A stretch of 64,000 nucleotides of DNA, taken from Zoogloea ramigera (GTDB lineage Bacteria > Pseudomonadota > Gammaproteobacteria > Burkholderiales > Rhodocyclaceae). Position numbers and translations under genes: made by a program. Below, piece by piece: positions 56,945-64,000 of this stretch (positions within the stretch are counted from its first letter, which is position 1; each line of letters begins with the position of its first letter). Under the pieces are notes generated by a model, which was given only the letters and a program-made list of their open reading frames with translations, had not been told where the DNA came from and searched no databases. Location of the stretch: assembly GCF_006539865.1 (NCBI RefSeq), contig NZ_BJNV01000013.1, forward strand, positions 1-64,000, written 5' to 3'.

Positions 56945-57678
56945 GACGGATCTCCGGGAAAGGCAAACAATTCGGTGAAGACGCGGCGGGACTGGAGCAC
57001 CTGCCCGCCAAGATAGTGCTGGATGAGCCGGCGCATCAGCGCCTTGGCGCCGGCCAGGGTTTCGGGCTCGCGGAAATCGCCGCGGGCCATGTCGAGGAGC
57101 ACCCGGCCGGCCACGACCGACGGGTCGTCAATGCCGTATTCGTCGAGGGGCACCGCGCCGCGCTCGATTATATAGGCGTAGCGAAGCTCGGGACGGACCG
57201 GCGCGCCGTCTGCATCCGAGTCCAGCTGGAGCCCGTAGCCGAGCTCCTGCAGCAGCGCCAGCTCGAAGCGCCGCAGGATAACCTCCTGCCCCTCGCCCGC
57301 CGCCAGCGCCCGCAGGGCATCGCCGTAGGCGCGGAACAGAACGGGGTGGGGGTCTTCCCGCGGCAGGAGGCGCATCAGGAGCTCGTTGAGGTAGTAGGCG
57401 CACAGCAGCGCCTGCCCGCCCAGCAGCGGTTGGCCACCCTGCCATTCGGCGCGGACGAGGGTCTTCATCTCGCCACCTCCGCTCCAGTCGATCAGGAGCG
57501 GCTGAAAGGCCATCAGCACCCCGCGCAGCTGCGACATGGGCCGCCGCGCACCCTTGGCCACCAGGCCGATCCGGCCATGGTCGCGGCTGAAGACCTCGAC
57601 GATCAGGCTTGTCTCGCGGTACGGGTAGCTGTGCAGCACGAAGCCCGGCTGCTGGTCGATGCGTTGCCTGGCGCTCAT
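56941..57678 (-). CDS. recO: DNA repair protein RecO
   Basis: A 245-residue recombination mediator that loads RecA with RecR on SSB-coated DNA. An N-terminal OB fold ([22 protein letters not shown]) is followed by the helical domain. The zinc-binding Cys found in some RecO proteins is not seen. Located between era (21 bp upstream) and pdxJ (4-bp overlap), the standard order. Confidence 0.95.
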   Translation of the reverse strand: MSARQRIDQQPGFVLHSYPYRETSLIVEVFSRDHGRIGLVAKGARRPMSQLRGVLMAFQPLLIDWSGGGEMKTLVRAEWQGGQPLLGGQALLCAYYLNELLMRLLPREDPHPVLFRAYGDALRALAAGEGQEVILRRFELALLQELGYGLQLDSDADGAPVRPELRYAYIIERGAVPLDEYGIDDPSVVAGRVLLDMARGDFREPETLAGAKALMRRLIQHYLGGQVLQSRRVFTELFAFPGDPS

Positions 57679-57699
57679 GGCCGTGCCACGACGCCGGGC

Positions 57700-58604
<905 letters not shown>

Positions 58605-58608
<4 letters not shown>

Positions 58609-59276
58609 GACTTTGGCAGGAGTTCCAGCGCCCGCTGGGCGGACTGCTGTTCGGCAGCGCGGCGACTCACGCCGATGCCACGGGTCTTGAGGCCGAGGCC
58701 GGTGATCTCGCACTCGACCTCGAATTCCTGTTGGTGAGCCTCGCCACGGGCATCGGCGAGGGAATATTTGGGCAGAGGCATGCGCCGCCCCTGAAGCCAT
58801 TCCTGGAGCGCCGTCTTCGGGTCCTTGAGCGCGCGGGCGGGGTCGAGACTGGCGATGGACGACGCGTAGAGCTGATCGATCACCGCTTTGGCAGCCTCGA
58901 AACCGGCGTCGAGGAAAACCGCCGCGAAGATCGCCTCGAGGGCGTCTGCAAGGATGGACGGGCGGCGGTGACCGCCGCTCTTCATTTCGCCCTCCCCCAG
59001 CCTCAGGTACTCACCCAGCTTCAGGCCCTCGGCCAGGCGATGCAGGGCTTCCTGGCGCACGAGGTTGGCACGCAGGCGGGACATGTCGCCCTCGCGCAGC
59101 TCGCCGAAACGCTCGAACAGGGCGATCGCCGTGACACAGTTGACGATGCTGTCGCCGAGAAACTCCAGCCGCTCATTGTGGGGCGAACCGAAGCTGCGAT
59201 GGGTGACCGCCTGCTGGAGCAGCTCAAGACGGGAAAAACGGTGGCCGATGGCCTTTTGCAGGGCGTCGAGCTTCAT
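58605..59276 (-). CDS. rnc: Ribonuclease III
   Basis: A 223-residue double-strand-specific RNase that processes rRNA precursors and structured mRNAs. The signature [10 protein letters not shown] is at 33-42 and the second catalytic acidic motif ([14 protein letters not shown]) follows; a C-terminal dsRNA-binding domain spans about 152-222. RNase III often autoregulates by cutting its own leader. It lies 9 bp after the DUF4845 gene and overlaps era. Confidence 0.97.
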
Positions 59277-59285
59277 GCGCTTCGC

Positions 59286-59654
59286 CTAGTGACTGTCGGC
59301 GGTGGACGCACTGAAATCGATGAGCAGGCTCACGTTGCCGAACAGCTTGACCTTGCGGGAGTATTCAATGGACATGACGATGCGGCCGTCTTCCTTGGTG
59401 ATGTCGAGGTCGGAAGCGGTGATGGTGGTGACGTCGTCGACCATGGCGCGTTTGGTGAAGGCACTACGGAGTTCGGAAACGGTCGCCGTCTGGGGGTTCG
59501 CTCCACCCACGACGGCCGTCATCGAGCGCTTGACGCCCATGTACTCGGAGACCACCGGGATCAGCTTGAGCCCGACCAGCAGCAGGGCCGCGAGCACGGC
59601 ACCGCCGATCATCACACCGATCAGGCTGACCCCGGACTGAGATTTATGTTTCAT
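59286..59654 (-). CDS. DUF4845-domain small membrane protein
   Basis: A 122-residue protein that starts MKHKSQSGVSLIGVMIGGAV. The N-terminus looks like a type IV pilin-like segment (QSGVSLIGVMIG), with one helix (about 10-31) and a short periplasmic domain. DUF4845 proteins are found between lepB and rnc in many betaproteobacteria; function unknown. ATG at 59654 is chosen over a TTG two codons upstream. 2 bp after lepB, so translationally coupled. Confidence 0.88.
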   Translation of the reverse strand: MKHKSQSGVSLIGVMIGGAVLAALLLVGLKLIPVVSEYMGVKRSMTAVVGGANPQTATVSELRSAFTKRAMVDDVTTITASDLDITKEDGRIVMSIEYSRKVKLFGNVSLLIDFSASTADSH

Positions 59655-59656
59655 GA

Positions 59657-60445
59657 TCAATGGAAGCTGCCGATGCGCTTCAGGTCACTGAAGTTGAACC
59701 AGATGAAGAAAGCCTTGCCCACGATGTTTTCTTCCGGGACGAAACCCCAGCCCCGGCTGTCGTAGCTCCCGTCCCGGTTGTCACCCATCATGAAGTAGTG
59801 CCCAGCCGGAACAGTGCAGGAAACACCGCGATTAGTATAGGTGCAGTTCTCGCGGAAGGGATACTGGATGCTCGGCGACACGAAGGGCGGTGCGTCGTTT
59901 TCCACGATGATCTTGTGCTCGACCGCGCCGAGCTTCTCGGTGAAGCGCGGCGAATAAAACAGTCGCTCGGCGTGCAGGTAGTCGCCATCCGGCGACTGGG
60001 CCATGGCCTGACCGTTGATCGTGAGCTTCTTGTCGATGTATTCAACCTTGTCGCCCGGCAGCCCCACCACCCGCTTGATGTAGTCGAGGGAGGTGTCCTG
60101 CGGGAAGCGAAAGACCATCACATCACCCCGCTTGGGCAGATTCACGTCGACGATCTTCTTGTTGATCACCGGCAGGCGGATGCCATACGTCCATTTGTTC
60201 ACCAGGATGAAGTCGCCCACCAGCAGGGTCGGGATCATCGAGCCCGAGGGGATCTTGAAGGGCTCGACTACAAAGGAGCGCAGGCAGAACACCACCAGGA
60301 TCACCGGGAAGAAGCTGGCTCCGTACTCGACCCACCAGGGGCTCTTGGCGCCGACGCTCCGGCGCTTGCTCGCGACGAAGTGGTCGAGGGCCCACAGGGC
60401 CCCGCTCACGAGGAGCAATATGAAAAGAATCAACGCGAAATTCAC
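59657..60445 (-). CDS. lepB: Signal peptidase I
   Basis: A 262-residue membrane peptidase that removes signal peptides at the outer face of the inner membrane. Two N-terminal helices (about 2-21 and 44-60) are followed by the catalytic Ser-69 in PSGSMIPTL and Lys-124 in YIKRVVGLPGD; box E reads GDNRDGSYDSRGWG. Located between lepA (33 bp upstream) and DUF4845. Confidence 0.97.
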   Translation of the reverse strand: MNFALILFILLLVSGALWALDHFVASKRRSVGAKSPWWVEYGASFFPVILVVFCLRSFVVEPFKIPSGSMIPTLLVGDFILVNKWTYGIRLPVINKKIVDVNLPKRGDVMVFRFPQDTSLDYIKRVVGLPGDKVEYIDKKLTINGQAMAQSPDGDYLHAERLFYSPRFTEKLGAVEHKIIVENDAPPFVSPSIQYPFRENCTYTNRGVSCTVPAGHYFMMGDNRDGSYDSRGWGFVPEENIVGKAFFIWFNFSDLKRIGSFH

Positions 60446-60478
60446 GCAAGCACTCCTGCTGCCAACCCGAGGGCCGGC

Positions 60479-62275
60479 TTATTTACCTTCGTCAACCCGC
60501 AGCACGGCCAGGAAGGCCTCCTGCGGAATTTCCACGTTACCGACCTGCTTCATGCGCTTCTTGCCCTCTTTCTGCTTCTCGAGGAGCTTCTTCTTGCGGG
60601 TGATGTCGCCGCCGTAGCACTTGGCGAGCACGTTCTTGCGCAGGGCCTTGATGGTCTCGCGGGCGACGATGTTGGACCCAATCGCGGCCTGGATCGCCAC
60701 GTCGAACATCTGGCGCGGGATCAGCTCACGCAGCTTGGCGACCAGCTCACGGCCACGGTACTGGGAGTTGGCACGGTGGACGATGATCGACAGCGCATCG
60801 ACCTTCTCGCTGGAAACCAGCACGTCGAGCTTCACCAGGTCGGCGGCGCGGTATTCCTTGAACTCGTAGTCGAGGGAGGCGTAGCCGCGGGAGACGGACT
60901 TGAGCTTGTCGAAGAAGTCCATCACGACTTCGTTCATGGGCATGTCGTAGATCAGCTGAACCTGCCGGCCGTGGTAGAGCATGTCGACCTGGGCGCCCCG
61001 CTTCTGGTTGCACAGGGTGATCACCGGCCCCACGTACTCCTGGGGCAGGAAGATGACGGCCTTGATGATCGGCTCGCGCACTTCTTCCACCTTCGAGAGG
61101 TCGGGCAGCTTGGACGGGTTGGAGACCTGCTCCACGGTTCCGTCCTTCATCAGCACTTCGTACACCACGGTGGGCGCCGTGGTGATCAGGTTCATGTCGA
61201 ACTCGCGCTCGAGACGCTCCTGGACGATCTCCATGTGCAGCAGACCGAGGAAGCCGCAGCGGAAGCCGAAGCCCAGTGCCTGCGAGACTTCCGGCTCGAA
61301 CTGCAGCGAGGCGTCGTTGAGGCGCAGCTTCTCGAGGGACTCGCGGAGCTGGTCGTACTCGTTGGATTCGACGGGGTACAGGCCCGCGAACACCTGAGGC
61401 TTGATCTCCTTGAAACCGGCCAGCGGCGTGGCAGCCGGCTTGCCCGCGAGGGTGATGGTGTCACCCACCTTGGCGGATTTGAGTTCCTTGATGCCGGCGA
61501 TGATGAAGCCCACCTGCCCGGCCGAGAGCGTTTCCCGCGGCTGCGACTTGGGCGTGAACACACCCACCTGCTCGCACAGGTGCTGGTTGCCGTTGGACAT
61601 GAAGAGGATCTTGTCTTTGGGCTTGAGCGTGCCATCGACCACGCGGACGAGCATCACCACGCCCACGTAGTTGTCGAACCACGAGTCGATGATCAGCGCC
61701 TTGAGGGGTGCATCCGGGTCGCCCTTGGGGGGCGGAATGCGGGCAATGACGGCTTCGAGGATGTCCTCGACGCCCAGGCCGGTCTTCGCGGAACAAGGGA
61801 TCGCGTCGCTCGCGTCGATGCCGATCACATCCTCGATCTCCTGCTTCGCGCCATCCGGGTTGGCCTGGGGCAGGTCCATCTTGTTGAGGACCGGCACCAC
61901 CTCGACGCCCTGCTCCAGCGCCGTGTAGCAGTTGGCCACGGTCTGCGCCTCGACCCCCTGGGACGCATCGACGACCAACAGACCGCCCTCACAGGCCGCC
62001 AGCGAGCGGGAGACTTCGTACGAGAAGTCCACGTGCCCCGGGGTGTCGATGAGATTGAGGTTGTACACCTGGCCATCGCGGGCGCGGTAACTCAGCGCCG
62101 CCGTCTGGGCCTTGATGGTGATGCCGCGCTCCCGCTCGATGTCCATCGAGTCGAGCACCTGCGCCTCCATCTCGCGGTCGGAGAGGCCGCCGCAAAGGTG
62201 GATGATCCGGTCGGCCAGGGTGGATTTACCGTGGTCGATGTGGGCAATGATCGAAAAGTTTCTGATGTGTTGCAT
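60479..62275 (-). CDS. lepA: Elongation factor 4 (LepA)
   Basis: A 598-residue translational GTPase that aids 30S biogenesis and elongation under stress. G1 AHIDHGKST (11-19), G2 RERGITIK, G3 DTPGHVDF, G4 NKMD, then the elongation-factor domains and the LepA-specific C-terminal domain. The start [16 protein letters not shown] at 62275 is fixed by family homology. No Shine-Dalgarno precedes it; instead a terminator-like hairpin and U5 end about 8 bases before the ATG. Confidence 0.97.
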   Translation of the reverse strand: MQHIRNFSIIAHIDHGKSTLADRIIHLCGGLSDREMEAQVLDSMDIERERGITIKAQTAALSYRARDGQVYNLNLIDTPGHVDFSYEVSRSLAACEGGLLVVDASQGVEAQTVANCYTALEQGVEVVPVLNKMDLPQANPDGAKQEIEDVIGIDASDAIPCSAKTGLGVEDILEAVIARIPPPKGDPDAPLKALIIDSWFDNYVGVVMLVRVVDGTLKPKDKILFMSNGNQHLCEQVGVFTPKSQPRETLSAGQVGFIIAGIKELKSAKVGDTITLAGKPAATPLAGFKEIKPQVFAGLYPVESNEYDQLRESLEKLRLNDASLQFEPEVSQALGFGFRCGFLGLLHMEIVQERLEREFDMNLITTAPTVVYEVLMKDGTVEQVSNPSKLPDLSKVEEVREPIIKAVIFLPQEYVGPVITLCNQKRGAQVDMLYHGRQVQLIYDMPMNEVVMDFFDKLKSVSRGYASLDYEFKEYRAADLVKLDVLVSSEKVDALSIIVHRANSQYRGRELVAKLRELIPRQMFDVAIQAAIGSNIVARETIKALRKNVLAKCYGGDITRKKKLLEKQKEGKKRMKQVGNVEIPQEAFLAVLRVDEGK

Positions 62276-62282
62276 GGGCCAT

Positions 62283-62308
62283 GAAAAAGGGTGCCGGTGG
62301 GCACCCTT
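62283..62308 (-). terminator. Terminator-like hairpin directly upstream of lepA
   Basis: On the minus strand AAGGGTGCC (62308-62300) pairs with GGCACCCTT (62295-62287) around a 4-base loop, followed by TTTTT. It lies about 8-33 bases before the lepA ATG and 32 bases or more after the glutaredoxin-like stop. It could end the mucD-grx transcript, leaving lepA to a new or read-through start. Confidence 0.75.
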
Positions 62309-62340
62309 GAAAATTTGTTTGCCTGGCAAAGACTTGCATT

Positions 62341-62592
62341 CTAACCGATACGCTGGAAATGAGCACGAACCGCAGCTTCGTCGAGAAAGTAATGACACAG
62401 CTCAAGATCGCCAGCCAGCACCACCGGAACCTTCTCGCCCCACTCGGCCTCCAGCTCGGGGAAGGCATCCACGTCGAGCACCTCGACCTCGAAGCCGAAC
62501 TCGCCCTGCAGGGGCTTCAGGGCATCGAGCAGATCGTGGCACAGGTGGCACCACTCACGGCTGAGCACGGTGAGACGGCGTTCAGCGTTCAA
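62341..62592 (-). CDS. Small glutaredoxin-like protein (DUF836)
   Basis: An 83-residue thioredoxin-fold protein with a CxxC active site ([11 protein letters not shown], Cys-15 and Cys-18) and a cis-Pro segment EKVPVVL. Members are found next to lepA and mucD in betaproteobacteria; substrate unknown. Its start overlaps the mucD stop by 11 bp, so the two are coupled. Confidence 0.88.
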   Translation of the reverse strand: MNAERRLTVLSREWCHLCHDLLDALKPLQGEFGFEVEVLDVDAFPELEAEWGEKVPVVLAGDLELCHYFLDEAAVRAHFQRIG

Positions 62593-64000
62593 GGGTACGC
62601 ACCGGAACGAAGGTCTGGGTGTCGCCCCGCTGCACGAGCAGGGTCACGGCCTGGCTCGGCTCGAGGGCAGCCACCAGGCGGCCGAACTGATCCGCCGAGC
62701 GCAGGTCGGTGCGCACACCCCGGTTGATGATGGCCAGGATCGCGTCGCCGGCCTGGATCTCGGAGGCCCGCGCCGACGCACTGCGCAACGCCTCGACCAC
62801 CACGCCACCCGAGGCAAGCCGGCCATCCCGCCGCTGCTGTTGGTTGGGGTCTGCCACCACGATACCGAGCTTGTTGGGCGCGACCTCCGGACGCGGCATC
62901 GGCAGCACCGGCTTCTTCGCCCTGTCATCGGGCAGTTCGGCCACCACGACCTGCATCTCCCGCTGGCCACCCTTGCGCCACACCTGGACGGGCACCCGGG
63001 CACCCGGCCGGGTGCTGCCGACAAAGCGCGGCAGATCACCGGAAATGCCCACCTGGCGGCCGTCGAAGCGCAGCACGATGTCGCCCTGCTCAAGCCCGGC
63101 CTTGTCGGCGGGGCCGCCCTTTTCGACGGCACTGACCAGTGCGCCGACCGGCTTGTCGAGCCTGAAGCTATAGGCCAATTCGCGGGACACCTCCTGGATG
63201 ACCACCCCGATCCGCCCCCGCTGCACCCGGCCATGCGCCTTCAGCTGGCTCTGAACCTCCATCGCCACATCGATCGGAATGGCGAACGAGAGGCCCATGA
63301 AACCGCCCGTCTGGCTGTAGATCTGCGAATTGATGCCGATCACCTCGCCCTTCAGGTTGAACAGTGGCCCGCCGGAGTTGCCCGGGTTGATCGCCACGTC
63401 GGTCTGGATGAAGGGAACGAAGTTTTCCTGGGGCAGCGAACGCCCCTTGGCGCTCACGATGCCGGCAGTGACGGAGTTCTCGAAGCCGAAGGGCGAACCG
63501 ATGGCGAGCACCCAGTCACCCACCCGCAACTTCCCCGGGTCGCCCAGGCTGACCTTGGGCAGAGCGGTCGCCTCAATCTTGAGCAAGGCGACATCCGAAC
63601 GCGGGTCGGCGCCCATCAGGCGGGCACGAAACTCCCGCTTGTCGCTCAGCTTGACGACGATCTCGTCGGCCCCCTCCACCACGTGAGCGTTGGTCAGCAC
63701 ATAACCGTCGGACGACACGATGAAACCGGAACCCAATGAGCGGTTGTCGGGGTCAAGCTTTGGCCCTCCGCCCGGTTGACGAGGCATGAAACGGCGGAAG
63801 AAATCGGACATCGGATCGTCTTCGTCAAGACGAGGCATGCCGGGACGCCCCTGGCGCACCGCCTGGGTGGTGCTGATATTCACCACCGCCGCACCTTGAC
63901 GGTCGGCCAGCTCGGCAAAGTCCGGCAGCTCTCGCGCTGCAGACGCAGGCAACTGGGCTCCAGCCAGGACAAACAAAACCACGACCACAAAACGCGACAA
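62582..64000 (-). CDS. mucD: Periplasmic serine protease MucD/DegQ type, N-terminus at window edge
   Basis: At least 472 residues; the coding frame reaches the right edge, so the true start may be a few codons outside (the first visible codon is TTG). A signal peptide (to about residue 22) is followed by a trypsin-like domain with His-106 (NAHVVEG), Asp-136 (RSDVALL) and Ser-209 (GNSGGPLF) in this numbering, then two PDZ domains (about 280-370 and 385-470). MucD/DegP proteases degrade misfolded envelope proteins and feed into RpoE control; rpoE and anti-sigma genes would be expected just beyond the edge. Confidence 0.93.
   Translation of the reverse strand: MSRFVVVVLFVLAGAQLPASAARELPDFAELADRQGAAVVNISTTQAVRQGRPGMPRLDEDDPMSDFFRRFMPRQPGGGPKLDPDNRSLGSGFIVSSDGYVLTNAHVVEGADEIVVKLSDKREFRARLMGADPRSDVALLKIEATALPKVSLGDPGKLRVGDWVLAIGSPFGFENSVTAGIVSAKGRSLPQENFVPFIQTDVAINPGNSGGPLFNLKGEVIGINSQIYSQTGGFMGLSFAIPIDVAMEVQSQLKAHGRVQRGRIGVVIQEVSRELAYSFRLDKPVGALVSAVEKGGPADKAGLEQGDIVLRFDGRQVGISGDLPRFVGSTRPGARVPVQVWRKGGQREMQVVVAELPDDRAKKPVLPMPRPEVAPNKLGIVVADPNQQQRRDGRLASGGVVVEALRSASARASEIQAGDAILAIINRGVRTDLRSADQFGRLVAALEPSQAVTLLVQRGDTQTFVPVRTLER

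Noticed and set aside
59660-62284. An 874-codon open frame antisense to lepB and lepA
   Set aside because: It runs across two known genes on the other strand and has the amino acid bias of a GC-driven shadow.

Overview
The window is a GC-rich, tightly packed chromosomal segment of a betaproteobacterium, most likely of the order Rhodocyclales (Azoarcus/Thauera/Azospira/Zoogloea relatives). The evidence is the content and order of the housekeeping clusters: mucD-grx-lepA-lepB-DUF4845-rnc-era-recO-pdxJ-acpS-nagZ-uvrC-pgsA-tRNAs, surE-pcm-nlpD-rpoS and dapA-bamC. A complete cbb3 oxidase operon and a class I PHA synthase fit the same group. The order-level assignment is inference; no rRNA is present. 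I see no prophage, insertion sequence, CRISPR array or integrated island.

Layout. 0-3 kb: the N-terminus of a response regulator, a family-6 DNA glycosylase, PHA synthase and a universal stress protein with an FNR-type promoter. 3-9 kb (minus strand): ccoNOQP, then ccoG, ccoH and two very small membrane-protein genes, with an FNR-type box upstream of ccoN. 9-21 kb: a Tim44-like membrane protein, an NhaR-type regulator, an FAD oxidoreductase, an unknown coiled-coil protein, tRNA-Ser, a Bax-inhibitor-1 protein, rlmD, a uL16 hydroxylase, an Ala/Pro-rich lipoprotein, bamC-dapA and a histone-deacetylase-like hydrolase. 21.7-26.6 kb: an overlapping moxR-DUF58-tgpA-mltB operon. 26.7-30.5 kb (minus): surE-pcm-nlpD-rpoS and an ArsC-family gene. 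30.9-35 kb: msrPQ, mog-darP and pmbA. 35-42 kb: three tandem copies of a TakP-like TRAP solute-binding protein with no TRAP permease, then lrgAB, a Gate-domain membrane protein and an IclR regulator. 42-50 kb: PBP7, a patatin, malic enzyme, PEP carboxykinase and an aminotransferase. 50-52 kb: a lytic transglycosylase with a long structured leader or small RNA, and ampD. 52-64 kb (minus): the long housekeeping run from mucD to a Gly-Cys-Gly tRNA array.

How the genes work together. The left part is microaerobic respiration: oxidase, maturation factors and two FNR-type sites, one of them on the stress-protein gene. Cell-wall remodelling recurs (mltB, nlpD, pbpG, SLT, ampD, nagZ). The middle part centres on C3/C4 acids: 2-oxoacid-type binding proteins beside LrgAB homologues (LrgAB-type proteins act as pyruvate transporters in some Gram-positives), with malic enzyme and PEP carboxykinase a few kilobases away.

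Most worth following: the orphan triplicated binding proteins next to lrgAB; a candidate structured small RNA or leader at 51067-51182 with a consensus promoter, a three-way-junction fold and a U7 tail; a terminator-like hairpin directly in front of lepA, which lacks a Shine-Dalgarno; and the small membrane proteins appended to the cco locus.
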